A stretch of DNA of 64,000 nucleotides, from assembly GCF_008369915.1 (NCBI RefSeq), contig NZ_VSRN01000001.1, positions 3,096,501 through 3,160,500 of the forward strand, read 5' to 3'. Position 1 is the stretch's first letter; each line of letters opens with the position of its first letter. This stretch comes from Dyadobacter sp. UC 10. Lineage in GTDB: Bacteria > Bacteroidota > Bacteroidia > Cytophagales > Spirosomataceae. Below are positions 53,545-62,290 of this stretch, piece by piece. Made by a program: the position numbers and the translations under genes. The notes beneath the pieces are model-generated. The model saw nothing but the letters and a program-made list of their open reading frames with translations. It was not told the origin of the DNA and did not search any database.

Positions 53545-56019
53545 TTAGAAAGTGTACGATATGGTAGCCAGGAAGTTACGCGGCGAGCCCGGGAACAGCC
53601 GCAGGTAGTCGTAGCCACCAACCCAATACGTTTTGTTGGTCACATTGTTCAGATTCACCTGAAACTGAAACTTGTCGATTTTGTAATAAACAGCCGCATT
53701 CAAAAGTGTATAAGCAGGTACGGTTTGCGCATTGTTGATCGACAGATTCCGCTCGCACACATAGTTGCTGCCTAGCCCAAGTCCCAATCCATTCAGACCT
53801 GCATTCACAAAAGTATATTTTGTCCAGATACTTCCCTGATTTTTAGGTGCATTCGGTTTTTGCAGGTTCACAAGCGCCTGGTCCGCCGCGCGGGAACCTG
53901 CGTCCGTAATTTTCGCATCGTTATAACTGTAAGCGACGATTACATTCCAGTTTGGCAAAATGTTTCCAGTCACGTCAAATTCAACTCCTTTCGCTTTTTC
54001 TTCGCCAATCTGCTGCTGCAAATTCGGGTTTTCAGGCGCATTGGCCGAGTACAATGTATTGGTTTGAATGATCTGGTAGAAGGAAGCATTAGCCGTCAAC
54101 CGACCATCCAGCCACTCGGTTTTCAGTCCACCCTCAGCCAGACTGCTACGAATCGGATCAAAAGGTCCGCCAGAAAGCCGGTCGCTTTGAACTACTGCAT
54201 CCTGCGGATTGTAGCCTTTGGTGTAAGTCCCGTAAATATTGATGTTTTTTGTCAACGTATACACAGCCCCGATGCGCGGCAGAAATGCGTGCTGGGTCAC
54301 ATTGGTCTCGTCGTTTTTAGTATAATTTTTCTTGTCAATATAAGTATCATAACGCAAGCCTAGCAGAATTTGCAGTCTGTTGATTTTCAGTTGTTCCTGC
54401 AAATACAAACCGTGCAACTGGTACATTACCGGCGTAGTAGCCGCATTGGCAACTACATTATAAGTGTACTTTGTTGGGTCTTCCAGATTGTTGTTTTGCA
54501 GGGTCAGATCATAATGCGAGATATTCGGTTTTGGAATGCTGCGCGTCACGCCATTCTCGGTATAATTATAAAAGACAAACCGCTCGGGCTGCTTTGCATT
54601 GTAAGCTGCCGCGCCGCCAGCTTTGAGCAAATACCCATTTGCAGTCTGCTGTCCCGATCCTTTCGGCGTGGAAGACTGGATGTAATCATACCCCGCGACC
54701 AGCTTATGCTCAGCAATTCCGGTATTGAAGTTATGGTTAAAAAACAGCGATACATTGTCCATAAACGATTTGGTTTTGCGGACAAAAACCTGTCTGGCTA
54801 CCAGATTCTCAATAGGAGCACCCGCTGAGTCAATCGCATTCACATTGCTGCTGCGGTGTTCGAGCAGATCTTCGTTATATCCGGTGCGCAGGTAGGCGAC
54901 GTTGAAGGAAGTATTTTGGGTAAATTGGTGATTGAGAGAAGTCGTGATCAAGTACGTTTCTTCATTCAAATAATCATTCACCGCATTCAGTGACGTTTTG
55001 ATCGAGCTTGAATACAGGTCGTTTCCTTTTACAGATTGCCCACGGTCGAGGCGGCTGTTCGACCGGCTGTAAACCATATCAAAGTTGATCCGCGTTTTGC
55101 TGGTTGGCAGGAAAGATACCGACGGAGCGACGATGATGTTCTTGTCGAATTGCAGGTTCCGGAAGCTCTGCGCATTGTTATAGCCTACATTCAGGCGATA
55201 CAGCAACGTTTTCTTCTCATTCATTGGACCGGTAAAATCGGCCAGCATTCTCATCGTATTAAAGCTGCCTGTTGTGAATGAAAGTGACTTTTGCGGCGTG
55301 TCGAGCGGCTTTTTGGTCACGCGGTTAATCGTACCTCCCGGCGAAGTATTTCCGTACAATGCAGAAGCCGCGCCTTTGATCACCTCCACTCTTTCCAGGT
55401 AATTCACAGGGGGCTGTTTCCAGAAACCGGAGAATGTGCGTAAACCATTTACCAGCTGGGTTGTACTGCCTCCATTCATCCGGAAGCCCCTGATTGTCAA
55501 ATCGTCATAAAAAGTAAACTGATTCACACCGCTCATATTCTTCACCGCGTCGCCCATTAAAAAAGTACCCTGGTCGCGCATTACTTCCTTGGTAATGTAA
55601 CTGATCGCCTGCGGCACTTCCTTGATCGGCGTGGCCGTTTTGCTGGCTATAAATGAAAGGTCGTTTTTGTAGGTTGTCTCCCGGCGACCCAAAATTTCCA
55701 CCGTTTGCAGTTCTTCGGCCGCGTCGGAAATCGTGAGATCGAGTGTCACCGTTTCGCCGGATTTGACACTCACATTCTGGTCGATTCTTTTAAAACCAAC
55801 TCCGGTACCGATTAATTGATAGTTTCCGTCTGCCAGTGCATTGAATTCAAATGCGCCGTCGACAGAAGTAACCGTCCCTTTCCCGGTACCTTTTAAAATG
55901 ATATTGACAGACTCGGCAGGCTGGCCCGTAGTCGCTTGGATCTGACCTTTGATGCTGCCCGTCTGAGCCTGCGCACCAAATCCGAGAAGTAATAGAAGGA
56001 GTAAAAAATGGATTCGCAT
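53545..56019 (-). CDS. TonB-dependent siderophore receptor
   Basis: This 824-residue outer-membrane receptor has a signal peptide ending GAQAQ and a carboxypeptidase-like regulatory domain (~20-95). The plug contains KEVPQAISYITKEVMRDQG, DLTIRGFRMNGG and VEVIKGAASALYGNTSPGG. A barrel ends RLFPGSPRNFLATISYTF, the usual siderophore-receptor finish. It imports ferric siderophores with TonB. It precedes the PepSY gene. An imperfect AT-rich palindrome about 50 bases upstream could be an iron-regulator site. Confidence 0.94.
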   Translation of the reverse strand: MRIHFLLLLLLLGFGAQAQTGSIKGQIQATTGQPAESVNIILKGTGKGTVTSVDGAFEFNALADGNYQLIGTGVGFKRIDQNVSVKSGETVTLDLTISDAAEELQTVEILGRRETTYKNDLSFIASKTATPIKEVPQAISYITKEVMRDQGTFLMGDAVKNMSGVNQFTFYDDLTIRGFRMNGGSTTQLVNGLRTFSGFWKQPPVNYLERVEVIKGAASALYGNTSPGGTINRVTKKPLDTPQKSLSFTTGSFNTMRMLADFTGPMNEKKTLLYRLNVGYNNAQSFRNLQFDKNIIVAPSVSFLPTSKTRINFDMVYSRSNSRLDRGQSVKGNDLYSSSIKTSLNAVNDYLNEETYLITTSLNHQFTQNTSFNVAYLRTGYNEDLLEHRSSNVNAIDSAGAPIENLVARQVFVRKTKSFMDNVSLFFNHNFNTGIAEHKLVAGYDYIQSSTPKGSGQQTANGYLLKAGGAAAYNAKQPERFVFYNYTENGVTRSIPKPNISHYDLTLQNNNLEDPTKYTYNVVANAATTPVMYQLHGLYLQEQLKINRLQILLGLRYDTYIDKKNYTKNDETNVTQHAFLPRIGAVYTLTKNINIYGTYTKGYNPQDAVVQSDRLSGGPFDPIRSSLAEGGLKTEWLDGRLTANASFYQIIQTNTLYSANAPENPNLQQQIGEEKAKGVEFDVTGNILPNWNVIVAYSYNDAKITDAGSRAADQALVNLQKPNAPKNQGSIWTKYTFVNAGLNGLGLGLGSNYVCERNLSINNAQTVPAYTLLNAAVYYKIDKFQFQVNLNNVTNKTYWVGGYDYLRLFPGSPRNFLATISYTF

Positions 56020-56066
56020 CGTATTGGGTTAAATAAGCGGACTAAAATCTGGCGATAAAAGTATAC

Positions 56067-56089
56067 TTATTTAGACTAATACGAAATAA
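56067..56089. promoter_or_regulatory. possible iron-regulator box
   Basis: An imperfect 23-bp palindrome with TTATTT and AAATAA ends surrounds TAGACTAATAC. AT-rich sites of this style serve Fur or DtxR-like regulators in Bacteroidota. It lies about 50 bases upstream of the siderophore receptor. Confidence 0.35.
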
Positions 56090-56199
56090 TAAAGTGGTGA
56101 CTTTGAAAATAATAGCTGTTTGAAACTAAAAATTGTTTTATTATTTCAAAAAAATCAGGTTAAAGGAATATTCGGTAAACCGCTGGTTACGCTACTTGA

Positions 56200-56415
56200 C
56201 ACCGTTTCTGCCGATGTTGGTTTCCGCCGTTGCTGGTGTTGCCACTCCGCCATTGTTGGTGTTGTCATTACGGCCATTGTTTGTGTTGTCACCAACAAAA
56301 TGTTATATGTCTCCCGCCATTGTTGGTGTTGTCACCAACAACATCGTATATGTCTTGTTCGGAACAACCAGGCATGGCCGTAGCACTGCGGGCGACAACA
56401 CCCGCAGCGGCCAAC
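56200..56415. repeat. dispersed GTTGGTG-TTGT-CACCAAC hairpin cluster
   Basis: A perfect 8-bp stem with TTGT loop, TGTTGGTGTTGTCACCAACA, lies at 56321-56340. Near copies are at 56213-56240 (GATGTTGG, GCTGGTGTTGCC), 56252-56267 (TTGTTGGTGTTGTCAT) and 56277-56296 (TGTTTGTGTTGTCACCAACA). TGCGGGCGACAACACCCGCA at 56387-56406 has a new outer stem but the same ACAA loop. It belongs to the same family as the 128-bp array at 20 kb. The 395-base gap holds no gene. Confidence 0.85.
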
Positions 56416-57239
56416 TATATATTCGCCTTAATAAATGAAAGCCCGTCGCGCATTAACTGCTCTTCCGAGTCAAACATCTTCCGCCATATATTGGCCACAG
56501 GCAGCTTCGGACTGAATGCTTCAATGCTGATCCAACCATCGTAGTTAATGTCACTGATCGACTTAAAAACACCTTCCCAATCCACATTTCCTTTTCCGGG
56601 CGTAGAACGGTCGTTTTCCGATAGTTGAATAAATGATATTTTGTTACCTGCTTTTCTGATCATGTCGCCGATATTTTTCTCCTCAATGTTGGCGTGAAAA
56701 GTATCAAACATGATTGTGCAATTCGGATGATTGACTTCATTCACAAACCGGATCAACTCGTCGCCGCAGCTGGTGAGGTACATTTCGAAACGGTTCAGGT
56801 ATTCCAATCCCAGCGTGATATCCAGGGATTCGGCATAATCTGCTACTTCGCGAATACCTTCGATGCCCCACTGCCACTCGTCGGCAGTTGCCGGCTGGCC
56901 GGTAAAAACACCCAGTGCAGAGTGGTAAGGGCCCATTAACTTGGTGGCACCGAGTACGAGTGAACAATCGAGCGCGCTTTTCAGGTGATCGATCGTGTGC
57001 CGCCGCATCGCAGGGTCGGCGCTGATCAGGTTTTCATCAGGTCCGCAAATGGTATCGGTTTCACATGCCAGCCCAAGTGAATCCAGCTTTTTGCGGAAGC
57101 TGAACCAATGTTCAGGATTGGTATTGAAAATAGGTACTTCAACACCGTCAAATCCAATTTCTTTAATCAGTTCCAGGGTAGGGAAGAGGCGCTCGTCAAT
57201 TTGATTCCCCCAAAGGAGAAGGTTCATGCTAAATTTCAT
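56415..57239 (-). CDS. sugar isomerase/epimerase-like TIM-barrel protein
   Basis: This 274-residue cytoplasmic protein belongs to the AP-endonuclease-2-like TIM barrels. The start was placed at the ATG ending at 57239 (MKFSMNLLLWGNQ); an earlier ATG adds 11 non-typical residues. Putative metal ligands are Glu in GLEYLNRFE, Asp and His in MFDTFHANIEE, and Glu in WISIEAFSP, as in D-tagatose/D-psicose 3-epimerases. Related enzymes act on 3-keto sugars beside Gfo/Idh oxidoreductases, as this one does. Its exact substrate is not shown. Confidence 0.85.
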   Translation of the reverse strand: MKFSMNLLLWGNQIDERLFPTLELIKEIGFDGVEVPIFNTNPEHWFSFRKKLDSLGLACETDTICGPDENLISADPAMRRHTIDHLKSALDCSLVLGATKLMGPYHSALGVFTGQPATADEWQWGIEGIREVADYAESLDITLGLEYLNRFEMYLTSCGDELIRFVNEVNHPNCTIMFDTFHANIEEKNIGDMIRKAGNKISFIQLSENDRSTPGKGNVDWEGVFKSISDINYDGWISIEAFSPKLPVANIWRKMFDSEEQLMRDGLSFIKANI

Positions 57240-57384
57240 CAAATTCCATTTTTGCGGTAGTAGATAACGCAATCTTACAACAATTCGCGACTGAACGTAT
57301 TCCGCGTTTTGACAAGTATTGATCGGTTATTGATATATCCGGCGACAAAATAGGGAATTACCGATAAAATGCGATCATAAAAAA

Positions 57385-57409
57385 AGCAACTTCGAATTTC
57401 GAAGTTGCT
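57385..57409 (-). terminator. terminator after META-like lipoprotein gene
   Basis: AGCAACTTCGAA at 57385-57396 pairs with TTCGAAGTTGCT at 57398-57409 around a very tight centre; the working stem is about 10 bp. On the minus strand a TTTTTTT run follows. It is 20 bases after the lipoprotein stop. Confidence 0.85.
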
Positions 57410-57429
57410 GATAGAGTATGTTGACTTAC

Positions 57430-57858
57430 TTATTGAGCCCTGGCAAAAATGAGCTGATTGTTATTTTCGTAGTAAAGAATAAGCCTGTTCGGTTTCAGAT
57501 CGTAGACGTTTACATTCGGCAATGCATTCACAAAAGTATTACCCCAGCTCGTTTCGACCCGCTCTGTGCCCCCTCCGCCGAGTTGGATTGTATTTTGCTG
57601 GGCTGTTTCGTAAAATCCGGTGAGGTAATTAGTTGACGAAGTGCCTTCCAACTCACCCTTTTCCTTAAAGTTCAGGCTTACCTCAAATGCTCCTTTGGCA
57701 GGAGCCGGTTTTTTGATTGTATCACGCTCCTGCACAATGCTTTCCAGCTGCCATTTACCCGTTAATTCAACGTTCGTATTGATTGTGGTAGTTTTTCCAC
57801 AACTGCTCAGCACAGAAATGGCCAGTACAAATACGGCCAGAACCAGGAAGTTTTTCAT
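57430..57858 (-). CDS. small lipoprotein, lipocalin/META-like
   Basis: This is a 142-residue predicted lipoprotein. The signal is MKNFLVLAVFVLAISVLSSC, with lipobox VLSSC. After it come ELTGKWQLESIVQERD, SLNFKEKGELEGTSSTNYLTGFYE and DLKPNRLILYYENNNQLIF. These resemble the small beta-barrels of lipocalin-like or META/HslJ-type domains. It would be a periplasmic or outer-membrane anchored protein. There is no indication of a ligand. Confidence 0.8.
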   Translation of the reverse strand: MKNFLVLAVFVLAISVLSSCGKTTTINTNVELTGKWQLESIVQERDTIKKPAPAKGAFEVSLNFKEKGELEGTSSTNYLTGFYETAQQNTIQLGGGGTERVETSWGNTFVNALPNVNVYDLKPNRLILYYENNNQLIFARAQ

Positions 57859-58118
57859 AGAAATAACGATTCTTCAAGATGGTTAAAAGAGGACATGGTG
57901 ACAAGTGAAATAGTTGCAAAAATCTCAGATTGCTCCACATATGCTATAAAAAGTATGCCATTGAAGCGCAACCAGCCTTGTCTTAAATGAACGCTTTTTA
58001 ACCTCATATTCTTTTGCCAGTTAATAAAAGATTACAAATAGGTAAATGCTGAACTAATCGGATTTTGATATTAATTTTGCTTACTTTTAAATATCAGGGT
58101 AAATATTCAGACAGAACA

Positions 58119-58979
58119 TTGAAGGCGCCAATTCACAAGAACATTGAAAGTCAGGTTCACACAGTAACTGTGCAGGAGCTGAAAGCACCGCATTTTGATC
58201 CCAACTGGCATTTTCATCCGCACTATCAATTATTTACCGTATTGGAAGGAACAGGCAAACGGTTGATTGGCGATTCGATCCAAACGTTTGGTCCCGGGGA
58301 TACAGTTTTTCTTGGTCCTGACGTACCCCATTTGTGGCGGAGTGACCCGGCGTATTTTGATACGCATTCTGGCCTGAATACGCACGGAGTTGTGCTTTAT
58401 TTTCAGGAAGATTTTTTGGGAAAAGATTTTCTGGAAAAACCTGAAATGCTGGGATTGAGGCAATTACTGATCGATTCAAAACGCGGCATCGAATACCGCG
58501 GTGAACTGCGTGAGCACATTCGCACGGAACTGCTGGCGATGATCAGTACCGAAGGGTTTAAAAGTATTCTCCGGCTCCTCACACTATTAGACACGCTCGC
58601 GCACGAGTCGGGCGGGTCGCCTATTTCCAGTTATGGATATGTCAATACCTATAAAGTGTCGGAAACCGAGCGGATGCAGAAAGTACATGACTATGTTTTG
58701 CAGCACTTTTTCCAGGAAATCAGGCTTGGCGACGTTGCGTCGCTGGCAGGAATGACCGAAGCCGCTTTTTGCCGCTACTTCAAAGCACGGTCAAACAAAA
58801 CATTCATCGATTTTGTCAACGAAATCCGCATCGGCCATTCCTGCAAGCTGCTGCTGGAAGACAAATGGACCATCGCCCAAATCGCCTATGACAGCGGCTT
58901 CGACTCGCTCTCGAACTTCAACCGAAATTTCAAAAAGTACATAGGGCACACGCCAAGAGAATACAAAGGGAATTATTGA
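58119..58979 (+). CDS. AraC-family transcriptional regulator, TTG start
   Basis: This is a 286-residue regulator. The frame has no ATG before the cupin domain, so a non-ATG start is needed. TTG at 58119 (reading MKAPIHKNIESQ) is preferred over TTG at 58065, whose extension is hydrophobic and unlike the paralogue at 40884-41762. The sensing domain includes WHFHPHYQLFTVLEGTG and LGPDVPHLWRSDP. Two helix-turn-helix motifs (RLGDVASLAGMTEAAFCRYF and IAQIAYDSGFDSLSNFNRNF) end GHTPREYKGNY. It converges with the Gfo/Idh-ThuA pair, which it probably controls. Confidence 0.9.
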   Translation: MKAPIHKNIESQVHTVTVQELKAPHFDPNWHFHPHYQLFTVLEGTGKRLIGDSIQTFGPGDTVFLGPDVPHLWRSDPAYFDTHSGLNTHGVVLYFQEDFLGKDFLEKPEMLGLRQLLIDSKRGIEYRGELREHIRTELLAMISTEGFKSILRLLTLLDTLAHESGGSPISSYGYVNTYKVSETERMQKVHDYVLQHFFQEIRLGDVASLAGMTEAAFCRYFKARSNKTFIDFVNEIRIGHSCKLLLEDKWTIAQIAYDSGFDSLSNFNRNFKKYIGHTPREYKGNY

Positions 58980-58987
58980 AAGAAAAC

Positions 58988-59023
58988 GAAGAAGGGACTT
59001 TCTGAAATGAAAATCCCTTCTTC
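58988..59023. terminator. terminator between convergent genes
   Basis: A perfect 10-bp stem (GAAGAAGGGA at 58988-58997 with TCCCTTCTTC at 59014-59023) lies between the AraC and Gfo/Idh stops. A partial T-run exists only on the minus side. Confidence 0.6.
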
Positions 59024-59055
59024 CTCCATCTTCACTTTCCTCCGTTTCTCCAATT

Positions 59056-60492
59056 TTACCCTTTCACATAATTCGTCCCATACGGAGCTCGCTGCGGCCG
59101 GGAAAGCATTGAATTCGCTTCCTTATCACCGATAAATTGCTCTTTTTTCGGATCCCATTTTAATTTTCGCTGCAACTTCATGGCAGTATGCGCGATCAGG
59201 CAGGCTGAGCACGATCGATGCGCTATTTCGGCGTGGCTGATCGTCTGCTTGCCGCTTTGAATGCTCTCGATCCAGTTCTGGTGCTGCTCCGGACTTTCGT
59301 ATAAATGGACTTCATTTTGCTGAATTACCGAGCCTAATATCTTCTGATCGCTGGCATAGAAAGCCTTGTTTTCTTTCGCTGCGGCAGCCGCGCCTGGATC
59401 AGAGGCAGTTACACCCACATTTCCGCGGGAAACGAAGATCCAGCCTTCGGTACCCTCAAATTTCACACCATTCGGATTGGTGCCGCCAATTTCCATTTCG
59501 ACGCCATTTGCATATTTTGCATTCACCAAAAAGTCGCCGTGCACATCCCACAAACCTGATCCCTGTGCGGGAAAGGTGGCTTTTCCTTCCACTTCGATTG
59601 GCCCGGTTAGCTCCGTATCCATTCCCCAATGCGCAATGTCAATATGGTGAGAGCCCCAGCCGGTGATCATACCTGCGCCAAACTGCTCCAGACGCAGCCA
59701 GCCCGGACGGTCGTTAATGTCTGTTTGTGAGTGCACGCGATCCAGCGTATAAAAAATTTCCGGCGTCGAGCCGAGCCACATATTGTAGTTCAGGTTTGCA
59801 GGTACCGGCATTTGAGCGGTGCTTCCGCCGGCAGGGTCACCCGGCAGGCCAACATACACTTTTTTCAATTTGCCAATGCGACCATTGCGTACCAGTTCAC
59901 AGGTCCGCTTAAACTGCGGCCAGGGAGAAATCGAGCGCTGCTGACTGCCCAGCTGAAAGATCACGCCCTTTTTCTTGATCATATCTGCCATTTGCCGGCC
60001 TTCCTTGATCGTGAGTGACGTAGGTTTTTGCATGTAAATGTGCTTTCCGGCCACCGCAGCTTCCATAGCCGGTTGTGCGTGCCAGTGGTCGGGCGTACTG
60101 ATAATTACCGCGTCTATATCTTTTCTCGCCAGGATCTCGTGGTAGTCGTCATATGTTTTGACTTCCAGATAATTTTCCTTACCTGTCCGTTCTGCGTATT
60201 TTTTTTCAATCCAGACCTTTCCTTTTGCGAGCCGGTTTTTATCCAGATCGGCCACAGCAATTACGTGTGCAGCCTCATTTTTGATTACTTCGGGTAAATC
60301 GTGTGAAGATCCGATCCTTCCGAAGCCAATCTGCCCGATGTTGATCTTATTGCTCGGCGCATTTTTACCAAAAACACTTGAAGGGACAATAGTGGGAAAC
60401 ATGGATGCCGCGATTATGCCCGCTGTACCTTTTGCAGTCGTTTTAAGAAAAGATCGCCTGTTCTGGTTATTTTCTGGTTGATTGTCTTTCAT
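59056..60492 (-). CDS. Tat-exported Gfo/Idh/MocA oxidoreductase
   Basis: This 478-residue enzyme has a twin-arginine signal (NRRSFLKTTAKGTAGIIAAS at 11-30), so it acts in the periplasm with a preloaded NAD(P) cofactor. The Rossmann motif is IGQIGFGRIGSSH. The EKP equivalent is QKP in YMQKPTSLT, which keeps the lysine. WGSHHIDIAHWGMD provides active-site His and Asp. Exported family members oxidise glycosides at C3 in Bacteroidota. It is 33 bases upstream of a ThuA gene on the same strand. Confidence 0.92.
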   Translation of the reverse strand: MKDNQPENNQNRRSFLKTTAKGTAGIIAASMFPTIVPSSVFGKNAPSNKINIGQIGFGRIGSSHDLPEVIKNEAAHVIAVADLDKNRLAKGKVWIEKKYAERTGKENYLEVKTYDDYHEILARKDIDAVIISTPDHWHAQPAMEAAVAGKHIYMQKPTSLTIKEGRQMADMIKKKGVIFQLGSQQRSISPWPQFKRTCELVRNGRIGKLKKVYVGLPGDPAGGSTAQMPVPANLNYNMWLGSTPEIFYTLDRVHSQTDINDRPGWLRLEQFGAGMITGWGSHHIDIAHWGMDTELTGPIEVEGKATFPAQGSGLWDVHGDFLVNAKYANGVEMEIGGTNPNGVKFEGTEGWIFVSRGNVGVTASDPGAAAAAKENKAFYASDQKILGSVIQQNEVHLYESPEQHQNWIESIQSGKQTISHAEIAHRSCSACLIAHTAMKLQRKLKWDPKKEQFIGDKEANSMLSRPQRAPYGTNYVKG

Positions 60493-60525
60493 TTCCGTTC
60501 ACATTAAGGATTGATAAGTCTTGAT

Positions 60526-61371
60526 CTATTGCTTGCGCCGCACCTCGTCCTGTGGACTGGTTGCGTAGGCTTTGCTGTAATTTCTTGGCTTTTGCGGCCC
60601 TATCGCCCATTCTATTGCACCGAGAATGTGCTTTTTAAGATCATCTTTTTCGTAATCGGTTTTTTCGTGGCCGATCGAAGTATAGAAAGCACGGCCGCCG
60701 TCGTACTCGTGCCACCACACCGAGGGGAAAACGGTACCAAACGTGTCCAGTGCTTTTCCTCCGGGTTTTTGAATGGTAGTATGGTCATTTACAGCCAGTA
60801 CATTCAGGTTTACGCCTAGCTCTTTAATAAAATAAAACTCATCTTTCTCCCGGTTCCAGGTAGCAGGTAAATGTGCCAGCGAAGGATTTTTTGGATCAAG
60901 CACCTTTACCGAAAAGCTCTGCCCCGGCTCGTGCCAGAAAAACGTTCCGCCGAGCATATCTTTAAACCACCGCCACTTCCGCTCGGTACCTGACGCCGAG
61001 TGGATTCCCAGGAAATTACCACCAGCCTGAATGTAGCGCATCAATGCAACACGTTGATCGTCAGTGTCGAAAACGTCGTTATTTGTATTGGAAAAAATAA
61101 GAACGTCGTACTGTTTCAGATTATCATCCGTAAACTTAGAAGCGTCAGAAGTTGAATCCACTACAAATCCATTTTGCTTGCCCAAAGACTGAATGGCCGC
61201 CACCGAGGCTGCTATATTATCGTGGACATAACCCTTCCCATTCCGGGTGTAAACCAGTACTTTAACCTTATTCCATTTAATTTTTTGCGCGTACGAATCC
61301 AATGTGAAAACTGATGTGCAAATCAGCAATACAGTTAACAGCAATGTTTTTGGGCGATTTAATTTTTTCAT
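60526..61371 (-). CDS. secreted ThuA-domain protein
   Basis: This 281-residue protein has a signal peptide (ending DSYAQ) and a single ThuA domain: KVLVYTRNGKGYVHDNIAAS, VLIFSNTNNDVFD, GGNFLGIHSASGTERKW and WWHEYDGGRAFYTSIGHEK. ThuA folds like a class I glutamine amidotransferase without its catalytic cysteine and is linked to use of disaccharides or keto-sugars. The start was set at MKKLNR (61371); an ATG two codons earlier is equally possible. The gene order on the minus strand puts it upstream of the Gfo/Idh gene. Confidence 0.9.
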   Translation of the reverse strand: MKKLNRPKTLLLTVLLICTSVFTLDSYAQKIKWNKVKVLVYTRNGKGYVHDNIAASVAAIQSLGKQNGFVVDSTSDASKFTDDNLKQYDVLIFSNTNNDVFDTDDQRVALMRYIQAGGNFLGIHSASGTERKWRWFKDMLGGTFFWHEPGQSFSVKVLDPKNPSLAHLPATWNREKDEFYFIKELGVNLNVLAVNDHTTIQKPGGKALDTFGTVFPSVWWHEYDGGRAFYTSIGHEKTDYEKDDLKKHILGAIEWAIGPQKPRNYSKAYATSPQDEVRRKQ

Positions 61372-61421
61372 TATCAATGGGTTTAGATTTATGTTCTTAT
61401 ACTACCAGGTTCGATAGCTGA

Positions 61422-62255
61422 CTAAGGAAGTTCTTTGGACTTATCTGTTTTTAACAGCGCTTTGGAGCTGGACTTAGTCACAATCTGTTTTCCCGTTTTT
61501 GCTTCAATTGCTTTTCTTGTATTTCCGGCTATCAAGCCCCCTTCATTAGCGATAATCTTACTTTCATCAAATGTTGCGGGGAGTCTCTCCTGGGAAATTT
61601 CTTTCGTTGTTGCTTCCGCTAACATATTCAGGACCAATTCAAGATTGGACATATGGTCCCTCAGATTTTCTTTTTTTAGGTTTTTAAATTCTTTGTATTC
61701 CCGAACCGTTTTTTCACTCCAAGCTTTGGTGATAATATCCGTCAAAATCGCGAATTCCTTTCCTGCTTTCACACCACGGTTCTCCCATTCATCTGTCAGT
61801 TCTTTCCTGACTTCAATGCTTTTAAGGCGCTGGTTGATCCACTCTTTGCTGTATCCTTTTTGTAAATACGCTTTCATTGCCCGGTCTATGGTCAGTTCCG
61901 GATTTTCATTTTCATCAATCCTTTCACTTCCAATTTTTGCTAGCCAGAGTTTAAAAGGTTCAGCCTTTGGAGAAGGTATTGATTGAATTAAACGCAGCAT
62001 TTGTTCCGTGTTTGCTACATCTGTAATCCTCATTTTCCCATCTGACGCTCGCATTTTCAAACCGTTACAATTTGTAACGGTTTCATTTCCCTCAGCGGCC
62101 AGTCTTTTTTTTAGGACTCTCCAATATACCTGTGGATTAACGCTTTCTGATAAAACCGCAACAACATCAACAATCGCGAAGAACCATTGTTCCTGCTCCG
62201 CGTCCCAGTGGCTGCGGATTTTTTGCTGATTAAAAACATTGATTTTGCTCTGCAT
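61422..62255 (-). CDS. DinD/Bro-N-like protein
   Basis: This 277-residue protein has an N-terminal Bro-N domain (WFFAIVDVVAVLSESVNPQVYW and LRLIQSIPSPKAEPFKLWLA). A DinD-type second half follows: AMKAYLQKGYSKEWINQRLK, ELTDEWENRGVKAGKEFAIL. The best match by eye is DNA-damage-inducible protein D, with phage antirepressors as relatives. The role is unclear and may involve inhibiting RecA or responding to DNA damage. It breaks the sugar-gene series and may be a mobile accessory insertion. Confidence 0.85.
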   Translation of the reverse strand: MQSKINVFNQQKIRSHWDAEQEQWFFAIVDVVAVLSESVNPQVYWRVLKKRLAAEGNETVTNCNGLKMRASDGKMRITDVANTEQMLRLIQSIPSPKAEPFKLWLAKIGSERIDENENPELTIDRAMKAYLQKGYSKEWINQRLKSIEVRKELTDEWENRGVKAGKEFAILTDIITKAWSEKTVREYKEFKNLKKENLRDHMSNLELVLNMLAEATTKEISQERLPATFDESKIIANEGGLIAGNTRKAIEAKTGKQIVTKSSSKALLKTDKSKELP

Positions 62256-62290
62256 AGTAGTGTATAGTTTAGTTATAAATTTATTTTAAT

